DNA of 64,000 bases from JALHVH01 sp963773685 (GTDB taxonomy: Bacteria > Acidobacteriota > Aminicenantia > Aminicenantales > Saccharicenantaceae): positions 1-64,000 of the forward strand of contig CAVZBY010000010.1 in assembly GCA_963773685.1 (NCBI GenBank), written 5' to 3'. Made by a program: the position numbers and the translations under genes. Position 1 is the stretch's first letter. The number at the start of each line of letters is the position of its first letter. The notes beneath the pieces were generated by a model. The model was not told the DNA's origin. It saw only the letters and a list, made by a program, of their open reading frames with translations, and made no database searches. Below are positions 1 through 12,824 of the stretch, one piece after another.

Positions 1-864
1 GACATCAGGACGATCCCCCAGCCGGCCGCGTGTCCTCTCAACTGCGGCTGCGGGGGCTGCTCGCCGAGAATGATTCCCGGCTGCTCGCCCCAGCGCCGGT
101 CTTTGAGCTGCGATCGAAACATGAACTCGGCCATGGCCAGATGCTTTGGATCGCCGGAGAGGCGATGAAGGTGCGCCATGGCATTGGTGATGCTCGTATA
201 CCACCATTGGGTCGCGAGAAATTCGCTCGCGCCGGGGGCTGTCGGGCCCGCCCTTTCGATGAGCCAATCGGCGGCCTTCAGGCAGGCCGACAGGACCCGC
301 CGATCTCCGGTGAATTCGTGGTAACGCAGCAAGGCGTTGAGCGTTTCCCCGCATCCCCACAACTCGTAGACGGCGTCGTCGTCGCTCTGTTTCAGGCGGC
401 CGGACCGGGGGAAAACGCCGATATACCCGTCGGAGTCCAGGCTCTCGAGTATGTCGTTCACCGCCCGGGTTCCCAGCCGGCGATACTCGTGAGCCCTGCC
501 ACCCATCCCAGCCGAAATACGATGTCGAGCCAGTGGGCTTGATATTTGGCGCCGATGGGCGCTCCCCGGCGTTCGATGTAGGGATTATAAAAAGGCGCCT
601 GGATTCCCCCTGGGAATAGCTGTTGTCGCTCCGAATCCAACTGCCTTCCAAGCTCATCTGGTTGGCGGTCCGGACCCAGCCGTCGCCGTCCTCCTCCATT
701 TGGCGCTGTATCCACCCCTGCGCCCGGCACGCGCCCGCGGGCAGCCTGCCGAACGTGTCCTTGACGGTTTCTGCGGCCGGTATCGGATTCCCCGCGTGAA
801 GCCCGGCAATGGCTGCGGCGAGTACCGCCCCCAACACGCCGCTGATGATTTTGCGACAATCCAT
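1..864 (-). CDS. GH127/DUF1680-like secreted glycoside hydrolase, N-terminal part, frameshifted, cut by window edge
   Basis: The start at 864 follows a GGGAGCG ribosome site. The first frame gives a signal-like stretch (GVLGAVLAAAIAGLHAG), then LPAGACRAQGWIQRQMEEDG, which resembles the start of the beta-L-arabinofuranosidase/DUF1680 family (LP.G...GW...Q). The protein then passes through a second frame (IQAPFYNPYIERRGAPIGAKY) near 600-620 and a third near 500 (AVNDILESLDSDGYIGVF, then ELWGCGETLNALLRYHEF), which stays open to the edge. The third part looks like the (alpha/alpha)6-barrel of that family. Two single-base shifts therefore break the gene, from decay or sequence error. The role would be periplasmic or extracellular sugar release. 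The family is my reading of motifs; other alpha/alpha-barrel hydrolases are possible. Confidence 0.55.
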   Translation of the reverse strand, partial: MDCRKIISGVLGAVLAAAIAGLHAGNPIPAAETVKDTFGRLPAGACRAQGWIQRQMEEDGDGWVRTANQMSLEGSWIRSDNSYSQGESRRLFIIPTSNAGERPSAPNIKPTGSTSYFGWDGWQGSRVSPAGNPGGERHTREPGLRRVYRRFPPVRPPETERRRRRLRVVGMRGNAQRLAALPRIHRRSAGPVGLPEGRRLAHRKGGPDSPRRERISRDPMVVYEHHQCHGAPSSPLRRSKASGHGRVHVSIAAQRPALGRAAGNHSRRAAPAAAVERTRGRLGDRPDV

Positions 865-879
865 AATGCGCTCCCTGTC

Positions 880-1899
880 CTATTCCGGAATATGCGTGCT
901 TCCGCGGCTCCCGCTTTGACCCAGCCACATCTTTTCCATGAAGGCCTCGAACATCGCCGAGGTTACGTCCGGCCCCACATTGATCGCCTGGCCATCGCCG
1001 TAGTTAAACACGATGAAACCCCCGTTGGGCGCGCCCCAATGATCCACGAGATCATGGGCCTCGCGGCGAATCAGGCCCATGTTCCCGGCCGGTAACGTGG
1101 ACTGGATATCTACGGTCGTAAGGAACGCGATGCGCCCCCGGAATCGGCGGCCGATCTCTTCGATGCCGTAAGCCCGGGGCTGCTGCATATTCATGACGTC
1201 CACGCCGGCGGCGATGAACCGTTCCACGAAATCGTTGATGCGGCCGCAGGAATGGAGGATGAAGTGATAACCGTGTTCGTGGTAACGGGAGACAAGCGTT
1301 TTGTAGCGGCTGAAGAAAAAGTGGTCGAAGATTTCCGGAGAAACGAACGGCCCCTGCTGCGTTCCCCAGTCATCGGTAAGAAAAACTCCGTGTACGCGGT
1401 CGCCGAACCGACGGTGGATTTCGTCCACCTGCGCCATCTTGTGATCGAGGATCATGTCGAGCACCCGCTCGATCTTCTCGGGCTCGAAAACGAAGTCCAC
1501 CATGGTCTGCTCGAAACCATGGAGCATGTGCAGGCGCTCCAGGAGGTTGAAATGGCTGGTGAGGCAGACATAGCGCTGGCCCGCCGCGGCAATGTCCTTT
1601 TCCACCCGTTCAAAATAAAAGGGGTCTCGGGGGTCCGGCGGAATGTAGGAATCCAGGGCGCCCCAGTCCTCCAGAGGCCCTTTCACCACCTGTCCCATAT
1701 TCTTCACCTCGGTCTTTCCCCAGATACAGCCCCAGTCGTCGGGCAAGGGAGAATCGAGAAACCAGCCGGCCTTCTGACGGTCCAGCTCCCAAGAGTCGCA
1801 GACATCGTCCGGCGCTTGGGGGCACACATGCTGGAAGAACGGGAGCCTTTCCGGACAGTCGAATTCAATCGCTTTTTTCACCAGCTCATATCCGGTCAT
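880..1899 (-). CDS. Uroporphyrinogen-decarboxylase (URO-D) superfamily protein
   Basis: About 339 residues. An ATG at 1908 is in frame, but the GAGGGAG ribosome site directly abuts it and sits about 9 bases before the ATG at 1899, so I prefer 1899. The fold signature is a URO-D/MtaA-like TIM barrel: an early FDCPERLPFFQH, a central GVFLTDDWGTQQGPFVSPEIFDHFF, then HFILHSCGRINDFVERFIAAGVD. The HSCG motif corresponds to the metal-binding H-x-C region of corrinoid-dependent methyltransferases in this superfamily. No other haem genes are nearby and the upstream neighbour is a glycoside hydrolase, so true haem biosynthesis is unlikely. A methyl-transfer or sugar-associated role is possible but not shown. 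Confidence 0.75.
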   Translation of the reverse strand: MTGYELVKKAIEFDCPERLPFFQHVCPQAPDDVCDSWELDRQKAGWFLDSPLPDDWGCIWGKTEVKNMGQVVKGPLEDWGALDSYIPPDPRDPFYFERVEKDIAAAGQRYVCLTSHFNLLERLHMLHGFEQTMVDFVFEPEKIERVLDMILDHKMAQVDEIHRRFGDRVHGVFLTDDWGTQQGPFVSPEIFDHFFFSRYKTLVSRYHEHGYHFILHSCGRINDFVERFIAAGVDVMNMQQPRAYGIEEIGRRFRGRIAFLTTVDIQSTLPAGNMGLIRREAHDLVDHWGAPNGGFIVFNYGDGQAINVGPDVTSAMFEAFMEKMWLGQSGSRGSTHIPE

Positions 1900-2064
1900 T
1901 GGACACATCTCCCTCGTATTTGATGCCGTAAATATGAATATCTTGAATAGTATATTATCACGGCCGGCATCGGGGAAGGAACTTTCTCCTGACCCTGAAG
2001 CTGACGTCCGTAGCGGAGAAGCCTCTTCCTGTCCGTTTCGGCGGCTTGCGCCGCCGGTTATCTT
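1900..2064. other. Short AT-rich intergenic leader
   Basis: On the minus strand this holds AT-rich stretches (TAATATACTATTC and TATTCATATTTAC) before the ribosome site of the URO-D-family gene, which could serve as -10 elements. No convincing -35 partner was seen. The segment also separates that gene from the DUF885 gene, whose stop is at 2065; no T-tailed hairpin is obvious. Confidence 0.3.
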
Positions 2065-3750
2065 TCAGCGGGCGAGGAGTCGATTCATTTCGTCGTCGAG
2101 GCCGGTCATCTCCCAGCGGATGAGCGATTGGGGGATGAGGCCCCTGGTGAAGAAGTCGTCGAGGAAGGCCCCGAGGTCGAACGAGCCGCCCTTGAGCGCC
2201 GCGCAGTCGGCCAGGAGTTTTTCGACCTGGACCTTGCCGGTGACGTAGCTCGTTCCGTAGCCGGGCTGGCCGAGATAAATGGCGAGGTCGCCCCAGATCG
2301 TGTCCCCGTCGGCGAGGACCCAACCCTCGGGCATCGTCCTGACGGCGTAGCGCACACATTCCTCGACCGTCCACTCGCCGCTGTGCAGCCGGAGGTCGGC
2401 GATGGCCCGGACCGCGCGGAACGCGAGGAGGCTGAGGACCAGTTCTCTCGCCCGGGGATTAGGGTCGAAAAGACCCGCGCCGAGCATCATCTCTTCGAAG
2501 GCCGTGGCGAATCCCTCGGCCCGGCTGTCCCAGATGTTGTAGAGGAGGGCCGTGCCGCGGACCGGGTGGGAGTTCCGGCGCTCGCGCTGTTTTTCCAGCC
2601 AATGGACGCTGTGACAGACGAGGGGGAGCGGGTCGCGGTAGATGACCTGGGTGAAGTAATCGCGCCGTTCGGGAGGGGCGTACGGGCCGGGGTCATCGTC
2701 GAGACGCATATAATCCGGGACGGTGAAGACCGGGCGCCGCCTCAGGAAATCGAAGAAACGCGCGACCGCCGCTTTTTGACGGGCCTGGAGTTCGGCCAGG
2801 TCCGCGGCCGGCCGGAGCGGCGGGAGGCCGGCGTTGTGCTTCTTCTCCAGTTCGAGATAGGCCAGCGCCCGCGCAAGCTCCCGCTCGGCGATCGCGAGCT
2901 GCTCGGCCCAAGTGTAGGGGACGAGGTGGACGCTCTTCTGATACCAGTCGTATTCGGCGACGCCGATGCCCGACGGTCCTTTCTTGGTCTTCAAGCCCTC
3001 TTCGAGCCAGGCCCGGAAATCGTCGACCGCCGCCTTGGCAGCATCGACGAGGGGCACGAGGCCGGGATTGGTCGGGCCCAGGAGCCGACCGAGCCGCTCG
3101 AGGTCGAGGCTCTCGTCACGCTTCTGCCGGATTCCGAGGAGCCAGAGGTCGGCTGTGTCCTCGACGAGGTTCTTCTTGGCCTGGGCGAGGACCGCCGGGA
3201 TGGCGGCGAGCTTTTCGCGAAGGACGGCCCACCCGCTCTCTCCGAGCGGGAATTCCAGCTTCCAGAGGTCGAGGACGCCGTGGATCTCGGGCCCTTCGCG
3301 GAGCGGCACGTCGGGCTCGGACGTCTGGATGACGGCGTAGAAGCCCGGGATGCGCGACCAGGGCCGGAGGACCCGGTGGTCGAAGTCGAGCCCGTTCAAC
3401 TCGGCCTTGACGATCTCGAAGTCGACGCGCCGCTCGACGGGCCAGCCGGCCGGGCCGATGGCCGCGAGCCTGTCCCGGAAGCCCCGGATGCCGCTTTTCT
3501 GGGCAGCCATGGCCGCGGCCGTGTAATCGGGAACACCGCCGGTGACGCGCGGTTTCTGGAATTCCCGGAATTCCTTCCAGAGGGCGAGGAGGTCTTCGTA
3601 GCTTCCGCCGGATCCCGGCGAAGCCGAAACGCCCCCGACCGGGACGCCCGCGGGGGCCGCTTTATCGGCCTTGCAGCCCGCGGATAAGAAAGCCATGCCC
3701 ACGAAAAGGAGCAATGTGATCGCCCTTGTCCTCATCCGACGCATCGGCAT
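2065..3750 (-). CDS. DUF885 family lipoprotein
   Basis: 561 residues from the ATG at 3750, chosen because AGGAGG lies 7 bases upstream; a longer in-frame start at 3810 lacks this. The N-terminus is a lipoprotein signal (TLLLFVGMAFLSAGC, lipobox LSAGC), so the protein should be lipidated and face the periplasm or outside. The body is largely helical with the general DUF885 layout, including the C-terminal SRAEGFATAFEEMMLGAG and VTGKVQVEKLLADCAAL. DUF885 proteins usually carry an HE-x-x-PGH metal-peptidase-like motif. Here the equivalent place reads LVCHSVHWLEKQ: the histidines may remain but the glutamate is not seen. The protein may be a divergent or inactive member. Function unknown. Confidence 0.65.
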   Translation of the reverse strand: MPMRRMRTRAITLLLFVGMAFLSAGCKADKAAPAGVPVGGVSASPGSGGSYEDLLALWKEFREFQKPRVTGGVPDYTAAAMAAQKSGIRGFRDRLAAIGPAGWPVERRVDFEIVKAELNGLDFDHRVLRPWSRIPGFYAVIQTSEPDVPLREGPEIHGVLDLWKLEFPLGESGWAVLREKLAAIPAVLAQAKKNLVEDTADLWLLGIRQKRDESLDLERLGRLLGPTNPGLVPLVDAAKAAVDDFRAWLEEGLKTKKGPSGIGVAEYDWYQKSVHLVPYTWAEQLAIAERELARALAYLELEKKHNAGLPPLRPAADLAELQARQKAAVARFFDFLRRRPVFTVPDYMRLDDDPGPYAPPERRDYFTQVIYRDPLPLVCHSVHWLEKQRERRNSHPVRGTALLYNIWDSRAEGFATAFEEMMLGAGLFDPNPRARELVLSLLAFRAVRAIADLRLHSGEWTVEECVRYAVRTMPEGWVLADGDTIWGDLAIYLGQPGYGTSYVTGKVQVEKLLADCAALKGGSFDLGAFLDDFFTRGLIPQSLIRWEMTGLDDEMNRLLAR

Positions 3751-3952
3751 GTCCGCCCTCCTTGATCTTCGGATCACTTGTACGTAAGAGGATATGACGG
3801 ACACGGCCATGGGTCAACTGTGTGGGTTTCTCTCTTTGTGCCTGGACCGATTTTTGGGGGGCAGGTCAGAAAGGCCCAAGCAAAGCACCATGACCTGTCA
3901 TTTTTCGAGAAAATGCGATGTGACCCGGGCGATGAACTCCTGACTCATACCC

Positions 3953-4076
3953 CCCCCCGAAAATAATAAAGGGCGGACTCCCCTATTCGGTGGTCCGCCC
4001 TAAGTTTGAATCTTTTCACGCGCCGCGCGTTACGCGCGGAGCATGGCCCGAGCGATCATTAGAACCGCTTGCCGCC
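3953..4076 (-). repeat. Direct repeat copy A (RRM-gene tail plus terminator)
   Basis: Aligned by eye to 7060-7182. Shared blocks include GGGCGGACTCCCCTATTCGG, TCTTTTCA, CCGCGCGTTA, GCGCGGAGCA and AGAACCGCTTGCCGCC, with about a dozen differences over ~115 bp. On the minus strand the copy starts with the codons for GGKRF-stop of the RRM protein. The two copies bracket the broken glycoside hydrolase gene. Confidence 0.85.
3966..4002 (-). terminator. Rho-independent terminator (copy A)
   Basis: Inverted repeat GGGCGGAC (3971-3978) with GTCCGCCC (3993-4000), loop about 14 bases, followed on the minus strand by TTTATTATTTT. It would stop minus-strand transcription leaving the glycoside hydrolase gene. 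Nearly the same hairpin recurs at 7077-7108. Confidence 0.75.
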
Positions 4077-4102
4077 GAGTAAAAAGGCGACAGCCCTCGG
4101 CC

Positions 4103-7024
4103 TTACTTCGCCTCGAAGTAGACAACCAGTCTGTTCTCTCCGCCGCCGGATACGGCGCTGCCGACGAGGTCCGCGTAGAAGCACGAGAGAGCGCGATTGC
4201 GCGGGTACAGGTATTTGCGCACCTCCAGCGGGGTACCATTGATCCAGGCCTTGACCTGACCGATTCGCGCCTGTCTGACGAACGGCAGCACGATGACCGT
4301 GTGATCATCGAACGCCGGCTCGCATCCGTACGTGTACATGAACGGCAGGTGGAAGCTTCGTCTGAGCCCACCATGACCCGTTCGTGCTCTTCGCCATCTC
4401 AGGCAGCGGTCGGAGCTCGGGCATCAAATCCGTCGCGGCAAGCGCGCCTTTGGGGCACTCGGCCGTCTCTCCGGTGGCCAGGTCGATCCAGGTCTCCTGC
4501 GTCTCACGGAAAGCATTGTCGACGTACGCCCCACAGAAGTCCGCGAGTGAGCCCAGACCGATTCTGTCAGCGTCAGCATCCCATAGAGGAAGCTTCACGG
4601 ACTCATCCGCAACGTCGACGAACAACGGGAACCTCAGGCTCGTTCCGCCTTTGAAACCGCCGGCCCAGCCCGCAGCCACGCCGTCCGCAAAGCCGGCGGA
4701 CCATATATCCCAGTCCTGAGCTCGTCTGGAGCCGCATCGCGGCGGAATGTGACATCCATCGCGATGCCATTTCCGTTCGTCGCGACCAGCTTGACTGGAG
4801 TCGGAGACCAAGAACGCTTAGGCTGCTTGGGGATGTCACGGACGCTCACGGAGGTGATGGGCTTGCTCGCATCCGGCAGCATGACGACGCAGCGTTCTGT
4901 GAGCCCCTGCTGTCCCCACGTCTTGATCAGATAGCCGCCCTTCTGCGCCTCAATGGTCCCTGGAAGCCCATACAATCTGGGGCTGTCGATCCGCTCGGGC
5001 GCCGGTTTGATCTCGAGGACAACGACTGTCTGGGCCGGAATAGTTACAGGAATGCGCGTGCCCAGCGCCGGGTATGGCCCTTTGTCAGTCAGCCTGAGCC
5101 GCTCCACCGGGTAGAGCTCGGCGACCTCGCATCGTGCCGTCCCCGCAAATCCTAGGGAGGCATCCAGCGGTACTTCAACGGTCCTGTCCCAGTACTGCGG
5201 GTTGACCAGGAAGACGAACCCGCGGTCTTTCCTGGCATGGCTGTAGATCTCGACCGACCCCATGCCAGGATTCTCACCGACCTGATATGTCTTCTTCCAG
5301 AGATCGTAGTTGCGTTTCAGGAAATCGGTCCATTTCCTGTAGAAGCCAATCACCTGGGCCTGCTGATTGGCCGGCATCTTGTCCAGCCACGGGCGCACCT
5401 CGGCCAGGCAGAGGTTCGGGGTCACCGCAACGCTGGACAGCAGCCCGTATTGGTAGTTGCGAATATCCGGCACGATCGAGTTCTGGCAGAAGAAGTACTG
5501 GCAGTTGGTCAGGTACCTGTAGGGTAGAAACCGCGAGTAGTGCAGGGAGACCATCTGCTCGCGCCTGGCGTCGTCCAGCAGCCTGGTCATGTTGAGGCCC
5601 TGCCACGGGGCCGCTATGAAGGGATCTGTCAGGTATAGATTGGGATGTGACCAGGCGATCTTGGGCAGGAACTCGCTCCAGTTGCCCGAGTTCGACTACG
5701 TCATCATCTCGGAAGAGACAGCGTTGATCCCTTCCAAAATCTCAACCAGCCCGCGGACCTGCGCGTAGATACTATCCCGCCCCACCGGATGGTTGTGGTC
5801 GGTCGCGTTGCACTCGTGGATGTTCAGGAAGTCCAGTGTATGAATCTCGAAACCGTAACGCTTGTCGTTGTCCACCACGATGTCTTTGTAGAACTTGATG
5901 AACTTCGGGTTTCCGAAGCAGACATCCGCGTTACGGACTCCCCACTCCGGATGGTTATCCAGGGTGATTCCGTACTCGTTGTAGTGGCTGCAGAATATGG
6001 AGCTGGTGCCTGAGTAGTCGCCGATGCGAACGCCATGTTTCCTCGCGAACTCCACCATCTCCCTGACGGCCTTCGGGTCAGGGTCACCCGGCACGGAGTC
6101 AAATGGACCGGGAAACACCTGATAATACTCGATTCCAAGCTTGGGCATCAGCTCGATTTCGCGCTTCAGGAGATCGATGTTGAATGAGAAGCTCGGGTGG
6201 TCTCTCATCGTGTAGAAGATGACATCCCCCCGGGGCATCGTGTAACGGTTGTAGATGGACGCGGAGACGAACATCGGACGGTTGAACCTGGGGGCGAATC
6301 GCCTTTGGATGTAGGAGTCCATCGCGTCGACTTCGCCCTCGTCAAACCCATAGCGCATCCGCCCGGTAAGCACTGTTGCGCCGACGGTCAGGGAGTGGCA
6401 GGTATAGGCCTGTCCGGCTTTGAGATCGTCATAGGGCGGGTATGTGACACCCGTCTCCCGGCCGGTCGTGGCGATCCGCGAATAAGCGAAATCCAGCGAG
6501 ACAAACATCCCGCGGTCCTTCTGTCGGTAGAAAGCCGTAATGTCCTGCAGGGACGTGTTCGCCACAACGGGAGCCACCTCGGATCGGCCCTGCCACAACG
6601 AAACCTGCTTCAGAAGGAGGTCCTTCTTCGGAGTCAGAGTCAGCGTCTTACTGATCATGCCCGGGCCGATGACTCGATAGTCGAGTCTCCAGTCCAGGGC
6701 GTCGAGGCTGCCCTTGAACGATGCGCCACGACTCGCCGCGGAATCAGCGCCAGGCTCGGACACCGCGCTGGCAGGGGTGATGGCCCCTGCGTCGGTCTCC
6801 AGAGTCCATGGCGTAGCGGTGACACCCGAGATAGCCTTGCCGGCTACCTCGAACAGCTCCTCGCGGAGGCCGCTCTTATCGAGTCCGAGAGTCAGCCGGA
6901 GTTGCGAATCTCCGATTGTAACGCTCTGTCTCCCCTCTAATCCGCCGCTTATAAGCAGTAACACTCCGCACATAGCCAGGCAAAGCCTGGTGACGACCGG
7001 ACGATGCAAGCTATCGGTACACAT
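4103..7024 (-). pseudogene. Secreted glycoside-hydrolase-like TIM-barrel protein, disrupted (in-frame TAG plus two frameshifts)
   Basis: Starts at the ATG at 7024 after GAGGGG, with a signal peptide (LCLAMCGVLLLISGGLEG). An N-terminal beta-rich domain is followed by a barrel with YQVFPGPFDSVPGDPDPKAV, VEFARKHGVRIGDYSGTSS and EIHTLDFLNIHECNATDH. The frame is closed by TAG at 5696-5698 (after SSEMMT), yet it continues in the same frame with SNSGNWSEFLPKIAWSHPNL for over 300 codons. Shifts near 4700 and 4380 compensate each other before the end, VVYFEAK. The barrel resembles clan GH-D/GH36-like alpha-galactosidases, but I cannot assign a family. The gene sits between the 115-bp repeats, which suggests an acquired module now decaying. 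Confidence 0.6.
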
Positions 7025-7059
7025 CCCTGTTATCCCCTCATATTTACGAGTGAGGAATT

Positions 7060-7182
7060 CCCCCCTAAAATAAAAAAGGGCGGACTCCCCTATTCGGGCG
7101 TCCGCCCTACGTTTAAATCTTTTCATGCACCGCGCGTTATGCGCGGAGCACAGGCTGAGCGATACTTAGAACCGCTTGCCGC
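7060..7182 (-). repeat. Direct repeat copy B (RRM-gene tail plus terminator)
   Basis: Partner of 3953-4076. It starts in the A-rich tract beside the terminator and ends at AGAACCGCTTGCCGCC, the complement of the last RRM codons. A further copy of the coding tail lies at 7211-7244 inside the RRM gene itself, so the end of that gene appears three times in this region. Confidence 0.85.
7071..7109 (-). terminator. Rho-independent terminator (copy B), downstream of the RRM gene
   Basis: GGGCGGAC (7078-7085) pairs with GTCCGCCC (7100-7107). On the minus strand it is followed by TTTTTTATTTTA. It sits about 105 bases past the stop codon of the RRM gene and should end that transcript before the glycoside hydrolase start at 7024. 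Confidence 0.85.
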
Positions 7183-7244
7183 CGCCGCCGCCGAATCCGC
7201 CGCGGCCTAAGCTCAGAACCGCTTGCCGCCGCCGCCGCCGAAGC
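7165..7244 (-). repeat. Tandem duplication of the glycine-rich gene tail
   Basis: The sequence encoding GGFGGGGGKRF-stop occurs twice about 45 bases apart: at 7211-7244 as the true end of the RRM gene (TGA), and at 7165-7199 out of frame, ending TAA. A third, shorter remnant is at 4059-4076. This suggests repeated recombination at the 3' end of the gene. Confidence 0.75.
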
Positions 7245-7548
7245 CGCCGCTGCGGCTTCCGCCCCGGCCGCCGCCGAATCCGCCGCCGCCGGTCCTCGGC
7301 TTGTCCGTCCGCGGACGAGCTTCGTTGACCGTCAGGGTCCGGCCCTTGAGGTCCTTGCCGTTCAGCGCGGCGATGGCCTTGTCGGCCTCTTCCTTGTTCG
7401 GCATCTCGACGAAGCCGAACCCGCGGCTCTCGCCGCTGAACTTGTCCTTGATGATCGACGCCGAGGCGACGTCACCGAAGGCCGCGAACGCTTCGCGCAG
7501 CTCGCCCTCGTTCAGGTCCCGTGAAAGATTTCCGACGTAGATGTTCAT
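7213..7548 (-). CDS. RRM-domain RNA-binding protein with glycine-rich tail
   Basis: 111 residues. One RNA-recognition motif spans about residues 1-80, with RNP2 IYVGNL (3-8) and RNP1 RGFGFVEM (42-49). A Gly/Arg/Phe-rich tail (GGGGFGGGRGGSRSGGFGGGGGKRF) follows. This is the architecture of cyanobacterial and other bacterial Rbp proteins, single-stranded RNA binders often induced by cold. The start is supported by AAGGAG 6 bases upstream. That ribosome site and the start codon lie in one arm of an inverted repeat (7546-7595). The gene is directly downstream of the 5S rRNA gene on the same strand, so it may receive read-through from the rRNA operon. It is followed by a strong terminator. Confidence 0.93.
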   Translation of the reverse strand: MNIYVGNLSRDLNEGELREAFAAFGDVASASIIKDKFSGESRGFGFVEMPNKEEADKAIAALNGKDLKGRTLTVNEARPRTDKPRTGGGGFGGGRGGSRSGGFGGGGGKRF

Positions 7549-7595
7549 ACTCTACTCCTTTTGTGATTTTGACCGTAATAAAGGAGAGGAGTATG
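7546..7595 (-). promoter_or_regulatory. Translation-controlling hairpin over the RRM start (candidate RNA thermometer or autoregulatory site)
   Basis: In the mRNA, CATACTCCTCTCCTTT (7595-7580) can pair with AAAGGAGTAGAGTATG (7561-7546): seven pairs, a two-base internal mismatch, then seven pairs, with an 18-base loop. The 3' arm contains the whole Shine-Dalgarno sequence and the AUG. Closing would block ribosome entry and opening would expose it. Regulation is inferred; the base pairing is seen directly. Confidence 0.65.
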
Positions 7596-7658
7596 ACCGA
7601 TCAGGGCCCGTGCCCCTTCCTTTATCCGTTCATGGACTGGATATGGATAAAAAAAAAC

Positions 7659-7773
<115 letters not shown>

Positions 7774-7816
7774 ATTGTATTCCCAAATTCGTCATAAGAT
7801 TGAACGCGGTTTCTTT

Positions 7817-7835
7817 TGTCTTGATAAACTTTATG

Positions 7836-7841
<6 letters not shown>
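7817..7841 (-). other. Pre-23S processing stem, 3' side
   Basis: TGTCTTGATAAACTTTATGG here is the near-perfect inverted complement of 10831-10856, so the two ends of 23S can pair into a long RNase III-type processing stem with one unpaired base. Confidence 0.8.
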
Positions 7842-10830
<2,989 letters not shown>

Positions 10831-10838
<8 letters not shown>

Positions 10839-10856
10839 TAAAGTTTAGTCAAGACA
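10831..10856 (-). other. Pre-23S processing stem, 5' side
   Basis: CTTGACCATAAAGTTTAGTC pairs with the sequence at 7817-7841 beyond the 3' end of 23S, bringing both ends of the precursor together. Confidence 0.8.
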
Positions 10857-10951
10857 AAAAATGCCGCTATTCAATTGTCAAAGAACTGATCTATCGTCCT
10901 TCCCCGGAGACCCCGGGGAATGATCGCGTTGGAACTCCCATTCATAGGAAT

Positions 10952-11027
10952 TGGTGGAGCTGACCGGGATCGAACCGGCGACCTCCGGCTTGCAAAACCG
11001 GCGCTCTCCCGACTGAGCTACAGCCCC
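10952..11027 (-). tRNA. tRNA-Ala (TGC)
   Basis: Cloverleaf read on the minus strand: acceptor GGGGCTG/CAGCTCC with encoded CCA, D-arm GCTCAGTCGGGAGAGC, anticodon loop TTTTGCAAG (TGC), and T-loop TTCGATC. It lies in the 16S-23S spacer, as in many bacterial rRNA operons. Confidence 0.97.
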
Positions 11028-11093
11028 CCATCGATGGAAAAGCCGTTCGCCGGGGAGCCCTGGGCCCCCGCCGCTCGCCTGAACTCTATAATA

Positions 11094-11170
11094 TGGTGGG
11101 CCTAAGTGGATTTGAACCACTGACCTCACGCTTATCAGGCGGGCGCTCTAACCAACTGAGCTATAGGCCC
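11094..11170 (-). tRNA. tRNA-Ile (GAT)
   Basis: Cloverleaf read on the minus strand: acceptor GGGCCTA/TAGGCCC with encoded CCA, D-arm GCTCAGTTGGTTAGAGC, anticodon loop CTGATAAG (GAT), T-loop TTCAAAT. It sits in the 16S-23S spacer upstream of tRNA-Ala. Confidence 0.97.
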
Positions 11171-11245
11171 CAATGTTTCAGGCAATCTCGATATGGTTAG
11201 GGAGAGATCCTCGAAGGTCCTCTCACCAAATTGGGAATAATAAAA

Positions 11246-11260
11246 AAAAGCGGAGCAACC
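11246..11260 (-). other. Pre-16S processing stem, 3' side
   Basis: AAAAGCGGAGCAACC pairs with GGTCGCTCCGCTTTA at 12881-12895 with two mismatches, bracketing the 16S gene. Confidence 0.65.
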
Positions 11261-11290
11261 TTAATCAATCCTCTTTGCTGAATCTCTTGA

Positions 11291-12824
<1,534 letters not shown>

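Larger units (their letters stand above)
3751..4102. other. Intergenic region with degenerate copy of the RRM-gene tail and terminator
   Basis: The part from 3751 to about 3950 shows nothing I can name. From 3950 comes a run of nine C, then copy A of the direct repeat (3953-4076), including a terminator hairpin and a remnant encoding GGKRF plus stop, the end of the RRM protein at 7.2-7.5 kb. The rest is the 3' end of the flanking glycoside hydrolase region. Confidence 0.6.

Noticed and set aside
880..1899. Naming the URO-D-family gene hemE
   Set aside because: No haem neighbours, and the HSCG motif fits the corrinoid methyltransferase side of the family better than true hemE.
2128..3687. A 519-codon plus-strand frame
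   Set aside because: Antisense of the DUF885 gene, which has a lipobox and strong ribosome site; the plus frame has neither.
3950..3959. Run of C bases considered as a phase-variable tract
   Set aside because: It is intergenic beside a terminator and not in a gene or between promoter elements.
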